From the NCBI GenBank assembly GCA_963712465.1, contig CAVQHY010000004.1:744001-808000 (forward strand): DNA of 64,000 nucleotides, in the 5' to 3' direction. Shown in pieces: positions 56,811 to 64,000 of this stretch (position 1 is the stretch's first letter; each line of letters opens with the position of its first letter). The stretch is from CAVQHY01 sp963712465. Lineage in GTDB: Bacteria; Actinomycetota; Thermoleophilia; Gaiellales; Gaiellaceae. The position numbers and the translations under genes are program-made. The notes under the pieces are model-generated. The model was not told where the DNA came from. It ran no database searches and worked only from the letters and a program-made list of their open reading frames with translations.

Positions 56811-57802
56811 GTGAGGTGGCTCCAGCGCGGCAGGTCGAGGACCTCCGGGTTCACGATCCACCGGGGCCGGCGGCCCGTGAGGATCGCCGCGACGTTCTCC
56901 GCCGCGAGCAGCTCGAGGTCGTGCACCGACTCCTCGGAGTAGAAGGCGACGTGAGGCGTCGCGATCAGGTTCTCCTGCGCGAGCAGGGCGTGGTCGTCGG
57001 GAAGTCGCTCGGGCTCGAAGACGTCGATGCCGGCGCCACCGATTCGATTCTCCTCGAGGGCGCGAAGCAGCGCATCCTGGTCGACGATGCCGCCGCGCGC
57101 CGTGTTGACGACGAACGCGGTCGGCTTCATCGAGCGGAGGAACCGCTCGCCTACGAGTCCGCGTGTCTCGTCGGTGAGCGGGAGGTGGACGCTCACGAAG
57201 TCGGCTTCGCGGGCGAGCTCGTCGAGCGAGACCGGCTCCGCGCCCGTCGCACGCACCTCGTCGTCCGGGCGGCTCGGGGCGTAGGTGAGGATGCGGAGGC
57301 CGAGGCCCTGTGCCTTCCGCCCGAGTGTCTGCCCGATCTTCCCGTAGCCGACGATACCCAGCGTCCGTCCGGCGACCCGGTGCATCGGCGCGCCCCGGGC
57401 GAGATTCCAGTCTCCCGAGCGTACGGCGGGGTTGTACAGGTGGAGGCTCCGGGCGAACGCGAGGATCATGGCCAGCGCATGCTCGGCGACCTCGTCGAGG
57501 CAGTAGGCGGGCACGTTCGTGACGGGAATCCCGCGTCTCGTCGCCTCGTCGACGGCGATGTTGTCGACGCCGATGCCGTAGCGACCTACGACCTCGAGGC
57601 GCTCGCCGGCGCTGACGACGGCCGGGGTCACCTTCGCGAAACAGGTCAGGATCGCGTCGGCGTCCCGGGCAAGCTCGACGAGCTCGCTCTCCTCGCCCGT
57701 CTCGGCGATCACGAGCTCGGCGTCCGCTGCCGCGAGAACCTCGGCCTCGGGCTCGGTCGACGCCCAGGTGTAGTCCGTCACCAGCACCTTCCGCAAGCTC
57801 AC
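56807..57802 (-). CDS. D-2-hydroxyacid dehydrogenase (NAD+)
   Basis: Encodes 331 residues. GRTLGIVGYGKIGQTLGRKAQGLG is the cofactor site, NTARGGIVDQDAL gives the catalytic Arg and ATPHVAFYSEES the His. GTG 57802 start. The frame stays coding-like (GC-rich third positions) for about 120 nt upstream, but no start codon is present there; this stretch may be the remnant of a longer gene. Oxidises or reduces a 2-hydroxy/2-oxo acid. Confidence 0.9.
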   Translation of the reverse strand: MSLRKVLVTDYTWASTEPEAEVLAAADAELVIAETGEESELVELARDADAILTCFAKVTPAVVSAGERLEVVGRYGIGVDNIAVDEATRRGIPVTNVPAYCLDEVAEHALAMILAFARSLHLYNPAVRSGDWNLARGAPMHRVAGRTLGIVGYGKIGQTLGRKAQGLGLRILTYAPSRPDDEVRATGAEPVSLDELAREADFVSVHLPLTDETRGLVGERFLRSMKPTAFVVNTARGGIVDQDALLRALEENRIGGAGIDVFEPERLPDDHALLAQENLIATPHVAFYSEESVHDLELLAAENVAAILTGRRPRWIVNPEVLDLPRWSHLT

Positions 57803-57953
57803 CGAATCGCACCCTCCGGGTCGGACGGCGGCGGCCTCGACGCGGCCGAGGCCGGGCTGCGCGTCCTGCCCGTACGCGCGCCCGATCGGTCGCGCCGCGT
57901 CGAGGTACGCCGTGCCCCGCTCGGTATGCGGGACGTCTTGGCGGGCGGCTCGA
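57803..57953 (-). other. Coding-like gap between two hydroxyacid dehydrogenase genes
   Basis: Reading continuously into the downstream gene, the minus strand gives segments such as RGTAYLDAARPIGRAYGQ with nearly all third positions G or C. There is no start codon and no signal of a separate gene. It may be the leftover of an interrupted or fused gene. Confidence 0.25.
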
Positions 57954-58925
57954 TCACGCCTGCGAGGTCACCTCGTAGAGCGGCGCCAGGCCCGCCTCGA
58001 TCCGTGCGATGTTCTCGACACACGCCTCGGCACGGCGGCGGGACGTGCCGAACGTCGTGCCGGCGACGTGGGGGGTGGCGACGACGTTGTCGAGCTCGAA
58101 CAGCCGGCTCGAGGGATCCGGCGGCTCACTCGAGTACACGTCGATCCCGGCCGCGCGCAGGCGTCCGCCGGCGAGAGCTTCCACCAACGCCGCCTCGTCG
58201 ACGATTCCCCCGCGCGCGACGTTGATCAGGACGGCGGTGGGTCGCATGAGCGCGAGCTTTCCTGCGTCGATCAGGTGACGCGTCGCCGCGGTCAGCGGGA
58301 CGTGGATCGAGACGTAGTCGGAGTCGCGCAGGAGGTCGTCCAGCGATTCCGTGCCTCCGAAGCGCTCGACCCCCAGCTCGGCAAGCTCGTCCTTCGGTAC
58401 GGCGACCTCGTCGAGCGCGATCACGCGCAGCTCGAGCGCGGCCGCCCGCCGCGCCAGCTCCCGGGCGCTCGCTCCGAGGCCGACGAGCCCGAGCGTGCTC
58501 CCTGCGAGCTCCTCGTTCAGCGGCCGGTACATCACCCCCGCTTGCAGACCGCGCTCGGACTGGCGGAACTTCTTGGCGATGAAGAGCATGAGGAAGAGCG
58601 CGTGCTCGGCGAGGGCGACGGCGCTGAACGGTCCCGGCGTGTTCGCGACTCGCAGCCCTTTCGAGAGCATGTAATCGACCTCGGTATGGTCGAGCCCCGT
58701 CGTCACGCACTGCCAGAGCTCGACGCCGGCCTCGGCCCCGGCGTCGATGACCGGCCGGGTCGCGTGGCCCCCCTGATCGACCACGACCCGCACACCGTCG
58801 AACTGGGGAGCAAGCGGGGCCTCGGGATCGATGACGGCGTGCGGAAAGTGGTCACCGAGCGCGGTCGCGAAGTCCGTGTACCACGGCTCCTCGTTGCCCG
58901 CCTGAGCGATATAGAGCACGTTCAC
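57954..58925 (-). CDS. D-2-hydroxyacid dehydrogenase (NAD+)
   Basis: Encodes 323 residues, the second of two family members in this operon. GSTLGLVGLGASARELARRAA is the cofactor site, with NVARGGIVDEAAL and ATPHVAGTTFGTSRR giving catalytic Arg and His. The GTG at 58925 with AAGGGA upstream is preferred over ATG 58955. It opens the minus-strand operon that runs to the Rieske gene. Its promoter region is the 334-nt gap shared with the plus-strand IolD operon. Confidence 0.88.
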   Translation of the reverse strand: MNVLYIAQAGNEEPWYTDFATALGDHFPHAVIDPEAPLAPQFDGVRVVVDQGGHATRPVIDAGAEAGVELWQCVTTGLDHTEVDYMLSKGLRVANTPGPFSAVALAEHALFLMLFIAKKFRQSERGLQAGVMYRPLNEELAGSTLGLVGLGASARELARRAAALELRVIALDEVAVPKDELAELGVERFGGTESLDDLLRDSDYVSIHVPLTAATRHLIDAGKLALMRPTAVLINVARGGIVDEAALVEALAGGRLRAAGIDVYSSEPPDPSSRLFELDNVVATPHVAGTTFGTSRRRAEACVENIARIEAGLAPLYEVTSQA

Positions 58926-59259
58926 GCCTGTCCCTTCGTCGAGCGCACAAGTCATTCACTCGATTGCGCCGAGTACATCATTATCGGGCGGGCACGTCGC
59001 TTGCCTTCTTCTCTCGAGGCTCTGCAACCGTATGCAGAGAATCGCCTCCTCGCCGTCGGCATAAGATATATCCGAACCAGGCTGATGCAACGCTCTGAAC
59101 GCTCGCCAACACGATCGGCACCGGTAGCGTCCCGCAGGTGCAGTCGCGATCCGCGTCTGGGCGCCGTATGGTGCGGCATGATCGCCGGATCAGCGTGGGT
59201 GCGATCGTGACCGGGTGCGTGATCGCACAGTCCGGTGAGCTCCAGGAGCTGTACGGCCG
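58926..59259. promoter_or_regulatory. Divergent promoter region with operator site 5
   Basis: This 334-nt gap separates two large divergent operons. It holds operator site 5 (59023-59036) and a weaker half-site CGATTGC within 58955-58968, close to the left-hand start. AT-rich blocks GATAAT-like (minus strand, near 58980) and ATAAGATATA (59061-59070) are -10 candidates. An 8-bp inverted repeat GTGCGATC/GATCGCAC is at 59199-59228. No coding frame is convincing. Confidence 0.5.
59023..59036. promoter_or_regulatory. LacI-type operator, site 5 (TGCAACCGTATGCA)
   Basis: Outer TGCA/TGCA arms and central CG are kept. Two internal positions deviate. Lies between the two divergent operons at 58925 and 59260. 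Confidence 0.6.
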
Positions 59260-60036
59260 GTGAGCGCCTCGTTCGCCGCGCGCGTTCGATCCCGGGAGAT
59301 CGTCGTCGGGATCTTCCTCAACCTCGCCTCGCCGCTCACTGCCGAGATCGTCGGGCTCGCCGGCGTCGACTGGGTCGTGATCGACCTCGAGCACGGTCCC
59401 GGAACCGAACGGGATGCCCTCGCGCAGATGCAGGCGCTCGCCCATACGGGCGCCGCACCGCTCGTCCGGGTCGAGGGGATCGACCGTGCACGCTTCCTGC
59501 ACGCGCTCGATCTGGGCGCGGCCGGTGTGCTTGTGCCCCGGCTCGAGACGGCCGACGACGCGCGCCGATCGGTCGACTACTGCAGGTACTCGGGCAGCCG
59601 CGGGGTGGCGCGGTACAACCGGTCGTGGCACTGGGGGGCAGCGTCGCACACGCAGCACGACGCGGACGAGGCTGTCGTCTGCGCAGTCCAGATCGAGACC
59701 GCCGGCGCGCTCGCGGCGATCGACGAGATCGTCGCCGTCGACGGCGTCGACGTAGTCTTCGTCGGCCCGTCGGATCTCGCCCACTCGCTCGGGATCCAGG
59801 GTGGGCCAGACCACCCCGAGCTGGTGAAGCGGGTGCGCGAGGTCGCCGAGGCGGCCGCCGAGGCGGGCAAGGCGGCGGGAATGCTGGTCGGGACGCTCGA
59901 GGCCGCCGCTCTCTACCACGAGCTCGGCTTCACGTTCCTCGGCTGCTCCTCGGACAGCGGCCTGCTGACCGAAGGGGCGCGCCGCGTCGCTGCCGGTCTG
60001 AGAGCGCTCGCGGAGCCCGAGGAGGCGATCGCGTGA
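59260..60036 (+). CDS. HpcH/HpaI aldolase
   Basis: Encodes 258 residues of the pyruvate-dependent aldolase family. DWVVIDLEHGPGTERD, LVRVEGIDRARF, GAAGVLVPRLETADDA and VQIETAGALAAIDEI carry the Arg, metal Glu and Asp positions. GTG 59260 is the first start with GGAG upstream. Clearly distinct from the paralogue at 42603. First gene of the IolD operon; its stop overlaps the next GTG. Confidence 0.9.
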   Translation: MSASFAARVRSREIVVGIFLNLASPLTAEIVGLAGVDWVVIDLEHGPGTERDALAQMQALAHTGAAPLVRVEGIDRARFLHALDLGAAGVLVPRLETADDARRSVDYCRYSGSRGVARYNRSWHWGAASHTQHDADEAVVCAVQIETAGALAAIDEIVAVDGVDVVFVGPSDLAHSLGIQGGPDHPELVKRVREVAEAAAEAGKAAGMLVGTLEAAALYHELGFTFLGCSSDSGLLTEGARRVAAGLRALAEPEEAIA

Positions 60037-61448
60037 GGATGTACGTCGCGGGAGAGTGGGCCGGATCGCCGGACGAGACCGCCGTGACGAGCCCCTATTC
60101 CGGCGACACCGTCGACACCGTCCCGAACGCCACGCCCGACCAGGTCGAGCAGGCTCTCGCGGCTGCCGTCGAGGGGGCGCGGCAGATGGCCGCGCTGACG
60201 GCGTTCGAGCGCAGCGCGATCCTCGAGCGCGCCGCCGGCCTCGTCGAGGAGCGCATCGACGAGCTTGCGCGGGTGCTCACGCTCGAGGAGGGAAAGCCGC
60301 TCTTCGAGTCCCGCGCCGAGGTGGGCCGTGTTCCGGACCTGCTGCGGCTTTGCGCGTTCGAGGCCGGGCAGCTCCGCGGCGAGACGCTGCCGCTCGACGC
60401 TGCCTCGAACGGTGCCGGGAAGCTCGGGTTCACGCTCCGCGTTCCGTGCGGCGTCGTCGTTGCGATCACGCCGTTCAACTTCCCCGTTCTCCTGGTGGTA
60501 CACAAGATCGGCCCCGCGCTCGCGGCAGGCAACGCCGTCGTCTTGAAGCCGGCAGGTCAGACGCCCCTCACGGGCCTGAAGTTGACGGAGATCCTGCTGG
60601 AGTCGGGCCTGCCCGAGCACGGGCTCCAGTGCCTGACGGGCCCGGGCGCATCGGTGGGGCCCCAGCTCTGCGCCGATCGGCGCGTGCGCAAGATCAGCTT
60701 CACGGGCTCGACGGCGGTCGGCGAGTCGATCGCCAGCGTGGCCGGCGTGAAGCGCCTGTCGCTCGAGCTCGGCTCGAACTGTCCGGTGATCGTGCTCCCG
60801 GATGCAGACGTCGAGCGGGTTGTCGCGGCGGTTGCGCTCGGCGGGTACGCGAACGCGGGTCAGGCCTGCATCTCGACCCAGCGCATGCTCGTCGAGCAAA
60901 GCGTCTACGGTGACGTGCTCGATGCCCTCGGGGAGCGCGTGTCGGCGATCCGCACGGGCGATCCGCTCGACGAGCAGACCCGGCTCAGCGCGATGATCTC
61001 GGAGCGCGAGGCCGAGCGGGTCGGCGCGTGGATCGACGACGCGGTCGCGGCCGGCGCGCGCGTCGTGACGGGGGGCGAGCGCGACGGAGCGCTCTTCGCG
61101 CCCACGGTGGTCGCCGACGTCGATCCGGCGATGCGGATCTCCTGCGACGAGCTGTTCGGCCCGGCGGTGGCCGTCACCCCTGTCGGGGACATCGAGGAGG
61201 CCGTCCGGCTCGCGAACGACAGCGAGTACGGCCTCTCGGCCGGAATCTTCACCCAGGATCTCGACGTGGCCATGCGGTTCGCCCGGGAGGCCGCCTCGGG
61301 CAACGTGCACTTGAACGGCACCCCGACGTGGCGGGCCGATCTGCAGCCCTACGGCGGCCTGAAGCAGAGCGGGGTAGGCAAGGAGGGACCGCGGTACGCA
61401 GTCGAGGAGATGACCGATTCCAAGACCATCGTCTTCCACGAGAGGTGA
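60033..61448 (+). CDS. Aldehyde dehydrogenase
   Basis: Encodes 471 residues. ITPFNFPVLLV, KPAGQTPLTGLKL, FTGSTAVGES, LELGSNCPVIVLPDADVE (base Glu) and NAGQACISTQRM (nucleophilic Cys) are present. It is not IolA (methylmalonate semialdehyde dehydrogenase), whose active-site loop differs; it looks closer to lactaldehyde or glyceraldehyde-type ALDHs. GTG 60033 is used, with GGAGG 7 nt upstream; ATG 60039 is an in-frame alternative. Confidence 0.92.
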   Translation: MRMYVAGEWAGSPDETAVTSPYSGDTVDTVPNATPDQVEQALAAAVEGARQMAALTAFERSAILERAAGLVEERIDELARVLTLEEGKPLFESRAEVGRVPDLLRLCAFEAGQLRGETLPLDAASNGAGKLGFTLRVPCGVVVAITPFNFPVLLVVHKIGPALAAGNAVVLKPAGQTPLTGLKLTEILLESGLPEHGLQCLTGPGASVGPQLCADRRVRKISFTGSTAVGESIASVAGVKRLSLELGSNCPVIVLPDADVERVVAAVALGGYANAGQACISTQRMLVEQSVYGDVLDALGERVSAIRTGDPLDEQTRLSAMISEREAERVGAWIDDAVAAGARVVTGGERDGALFAPTVVADVDPAMRISCDELFGPAVAVTPVGDIEEAVRLANDSEYGLSAGIFTQDLDVAMRFAREAASGNVHLNGTPTWRADLQPYGGLKQSGVGKEGPRYAVEEMTDSKTIVFHER

Positions 61449-61452
61449 GCAC

Positions 61453-63379
61453 ATGAGCGCTTCGACCCTGGCCGAGGACGCCGCGGCGACGGGATCGCCG
61501 ACGACGCCGACGGTTCGTCTGACGATGGCTCAGGCCGTCGTCCGGTACCTGGTGGAGCAGTACTCCGAGCGGGACGGGGAGGCGCAGCGGCTCGTGCCGG
61601 CGATCTTCGGGATCTTCGGTCACGGCAACGTCGCCGGCCTCGGCCAGGCGCTTTTGGAGCACGGCTCCGCGCTGCCCTACTACCAGCCGTTCAACGAGCA
61701 GAGCATGGTGCACACCGCCGCCGGCTACGCGAAGGCCGTCAACCGGCGCGCGACGCTCGCCTGCACATCGTCGATCGGCCCGGGCGCCACCAACATGATC
61801 AGCGGCGCGGCGCTCGCGACGATCAACCGGTTGCCGGTTCTGCTGCTGCCCTCGGACTACTACGCTACTCGCCGCCAGGGGCCTGTGCTCCAGCAGCTCC
61901 AGCACCCGATCTCGGCCGACGTGAGCGTCAACGACTGCTTCCGGCCGGTGAGCCGGTTCTTCGACCGGATCACGCGGCCCGAGCAGTTGCTCGAGTCGCT
62001 TCCCGAGGCGATGAGGGTCCTGACCGATCCGGCCGAGACCGGCTCGGTCACGCTCGCGCTTCCCCAGGACATCCAGGCCGAGGCCTACGAGTATCCGGAG
62101 ACGTTCTTCCGGCGACGCATCTGGACGATCGAGCGACGACCGCCGACGACCGATTCGATCCGCGCCGCGATCGAGCTGCTCCGCTCGGCGCGAGCGCCCG
62201 TTCATCGTCGCAGGCGGCGGCGTGCACTACTCGGAGGCATGGGCCGAGTTGCAGGCGTTCGCCGAGGCTTTCGGCATCCCCGTGGGTGAGACCTTCGTCG
62301 GGCGCGGGGCCATGCGCGAGGACTCGCCGCTCGTGCTCGCGGGCGTCGGCGTGACGGGCAACCCGGCCGCCGGCAAGATCGCGGCGGGCGCGGATCTCGT
62401 GATCGCGGTCGGCACGCGTCTGACGGACTTCGCAACGGGATCGCGCTCGCTGTTCCAGCATCCGGACGTGCGCTTTGTCGGGGTGAACGTCTGCGGGAGC
62501 GACGCCTACAAGCTCGGCGCGCAGCCGATTGTCGCCGACGCGAGGGAGGCGCTCGTCGCTCTCACCGCGGCCGGGCGGGAGGCCGGACTGGGCCCGAGGG
62601 AGACCTACGTCGCAGAGGTCGGCCGCGTCCGCGACGAGTGGCGCGAGCACCTGCGCGCCGAGGTCTACGTTCAGACACCCGGAGAGAAGCTCCGCCAGGC
62701 CCAGTGCCTCGGTCTCGTGAACGAGCAGGCGCGCCCCGGCGACGTGATCGTGGCGGCCGCCGGAAGCCCGCCGGGAGACGTCCACCAGATGTGGGACGCC
62801 ACGGGCGGGCGCACCGCGCACCTCGAGTTCGGCTACTCGTGCATGGGCTACGAGCTCCCCGGCGCGCTCGGCGCCCGCATGGCGGGAGCGACGGGCGAGG
62901 TGTACGTGCTGATCGGCGACGGCACGTACCTGATGAACCCGAGCGAGCTGGCGACCGCGGCGCAGGAAGGTCTCAAGGTCACCGTCCTGCTGATGGACAA
63001 CCACGGCTTCCAGGTCATCCGCCGGCTGCAGATGGCGACGGTCGGGACGAGCTTCGGCAACGAGTTTCGGGCCCGCGAGACGGAGTCGAACCGGCTCGAG
63101 GGCGAGTACCTCGAGCTCGACTTCTGCAAGAACGCGGAGAGCATGGGGGCCCGTGCCTGGCACGTCGAGACCGAGGACGAGCTGCGGCGGGCCCTCGACG
63201 AGGCCCGCGCGGAGACGCGCTCCTGCGTGATCCACGTCGAGATCGAGAAGCACATCTTCGGGCCCGGCTCCGAGGTCTGGTGGGACGTCGCCCCGGCCGA
63301 GGTGACCGACGACCCGGAGACGCGCCGGCTGCGCGGGGAATACGAGCGAGGCCGGGAGAGCCAGAGGTACTACGGATGA
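61453..63379 (+). pseudogene. iolD: Trihydroxycyclohexane-1,2-dione acylhydrolase IolD, frameshifted
   Basis: ThDP-dependent ring-opening enzyme of inositol catabolism. The first part (ATG 61453) has MAQAVVRYLVEQY, FGIFGHGNVAGLGQALLE, CTSSIGPGATNM and LLPSDYYATRRQGPVLQQ, close to IolD. Near 62188-62191 (TCGGCGCGAGCG) the frame is lost. One base more would read SARERPFIVAGGGVHYSEA, and the second frame continues with IGDGTYLMNPSELATAAQEG (ThDP-binding GDG...N) to the stop at 63379. All domains are otherwise intact, so a one-base sequencing error is as likely as real inactivation. Confidence 0.85.
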
Positions 63380-64000
63380 GGGTGACGCTCGGGAGCGCGC
63401 CCGACTCGTGGGGGGTCTGGTTCCCCGAGGATCCTCACCAGACTCCCGCGCTCCGCTTCCTCGACGAGGTCTCGGCCGCCGGCTACCGGTGGATCGAGCT
63501 CGGCCCCTACGGCTACCTGCCGACCGACCCCGAGAAGCTCGGCCCGGAGCTCGAGCGGCGCGGCCTCGAGGTGACGGGAACGTTCGCGATGTTCCCGCTC
63601 GAGGACGCCGATCGCTGGGCGGCGATGCGGGACGAGGTCGAGCGGACGTGCCGGCTGATCCGGCACTTCGACGGGCGTTACCTGATCCTGATCGACGACG
63701 TCTACACGAACCTGTTCACGGGCGAGCCTCTGGCGGCGGCGGAGCTCGACGACGAGCGCTGGGCCCAGCTCGTGCGGACGACGAACGAGATCGGCGAGGT
63801 CGCGGACGGCCACGGCCTCACGGTGGTCTTCCACCCGCATGCCGAGACGCACGTCGAGTACGAGCAGCAGATCGAGCGCCTGCTCGCGGAGACCGACGAG
63901 CGGATCGGGATCTGCCTCGACATTGGTCATCACGCGTACCGCGGGGGCGATCCGGTCGAGTTCATGCGGCGTCATCACGACCGCATTCCCTATCTCCATC
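63376..64000 (+). CDS. IolE-like sugar phosphate isomerase/epimerase-fold protein (5' part)
   Basis: ATG 63376 overlaps the iolD stop (ATGA), and the frame is open to the window edge, giving at least 208 residues. It is a xylose-isomerase-like TIM barrel: VTLGSAPDSWGVWFPEDPHQ at the start is typical of IolE (2-keto-myo-inositol dehydratase) and IolI-like proteins. VVFHPHAETHVEYEQQ and GICLDIGHHAYRGGDPVEF supply His, Glu and Asp metal ligands. Adjacent to IolD it fits the ring-opening branch of inositol catabolism. Whether it is IolE, IolI or a related isomerase needs the rest of the gene. Confidence 0.82.
   Translation, partial: MRVTLGSAPDSWGVWFPEDPHQTPALRFLDEVSAAGYRWIELGPYGYLPTDPEKLGPELERRGLEVTGTFAMFPLEDADRWAAMRDEVERTCRLIRHFDGRYLILIDDVYTNLFTGEPLAAAELDDERWAQLVRTTNEIGEVADGHGLTVVFHPHAETHVEYEQQIERLLAETDERIGICLDIGHHAYRGGDPVEFMRRHHDRIPYLH

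Noticed and set aside
59086..59099. TGCAACGCTCTGAA as a further LacI-type operator
   Set aside because: Only one arm matches; the other is degenerate and the centre is off.
59199..59228. GTGCGATC/GATCGCAC inverted repeat as an operator
   Set aside because: Short arms with a 14-nt spacer in GC-rich DNA; no second copy noticed.
1..64000. CRISPR array, tRNA, rRNA or prophage
   Set aside because: No regularly spaced direct repeats, no cloverleaf or rRNA-like segment, and no phage structural or integrase genes were seen.

Overview
The window is GC-rich, gene-dense chromosomal DNA with many GTG and TTG starts and heavy use of 1-4 nt stop/start overlaps. The polA - rpsA - coaE - lytic transglycosylase - uvrB neighbourhood is a typical actinobacterial arrangement. 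Gene content and style suggest a deep-branching soil actinobacterium, perhaps of the Thermoleophilia/Gaiellales type; this placement is an inference from reading, not a search.

Layout. 1-5.1 kb: a plus-strand catabolic cluster (C-terminus of a xanthine-dehydrogenase-type molybdoenzyme, 3-hydroxyacyl-CoA dehydrogenase, metallo-beta-lactamase-fold hydrolase, SDR, VOC protein, zinc alcohol dehydrogenase, small lipoprotein). 5.1-22.5 kb: housekeeping and envelope genes (PolA without a proofreading site, ribosomal protein S1, CoaE, lytic transglycosylase, two dimethylformamidase-beta-like exported paralogues, UvrB, a frameshifted polysaccharide deacetylase, a PQQ-like propeller protein).

22.6-64 kb: one large catabolic island. 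It holds (A) a succinyl-CoA-ligase-like pair with an aldehyde dehydrogenase and a cupin; (B) a ribose-type ABC importer operon ending in a LacI-family regulator; (C) a zinc ADH, a hydroxyisobutyrate-dehydrogenase-like enzyme, an unusual M24 protein and cupins; (D) a second ribose-type importer followed by an Ldh-type dehydrogenase, an HpcH/HpaI aldolase and a UroD-fold protein; (E) a complete corrinoid methyl-transfer set (DHPS-type methyltransferase, RACo-type activator, corrinoid protein, UroD-type methyltransferase, two uncharacterised small proteins) and a GntR regulator; (F) a minus-strand operon of Rieske ferredoxin, amidohydrolase, OYE-type reductase, M24 peptidase, P450 and two D-2-hydroxyacid dehydrogenases; (G) a plus-strand operon with HpaI aldolase, aldehyde dehydrogenase, IolD (frameshifted) and the start of an IolE-like gene that runs off the window.

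The main new observation is a 14-bp near-palindrome (TGCAATCGAATGCA and variants) in five intergenic regions at 22588, 33955, 37424, 38231 and 59023. At three of them it overlaps a recognisable promoter. I read it as the operator of the LacI-family protein at 26626-27699, which would make most of this island one regulon. Inositol-type genes plus two sugar importers plus a corrinoid demethylation set suggest, as a hypothesis, catabolism of an O-methylated cyclitol or sugar, with the methyl group passed to tetrahydrofolate. A second palindrome (50108-50124) next to the GntR gene may control the corrinoid set. A 162-bp IS630-like MITE sits between two genes of the corrinoid operon.
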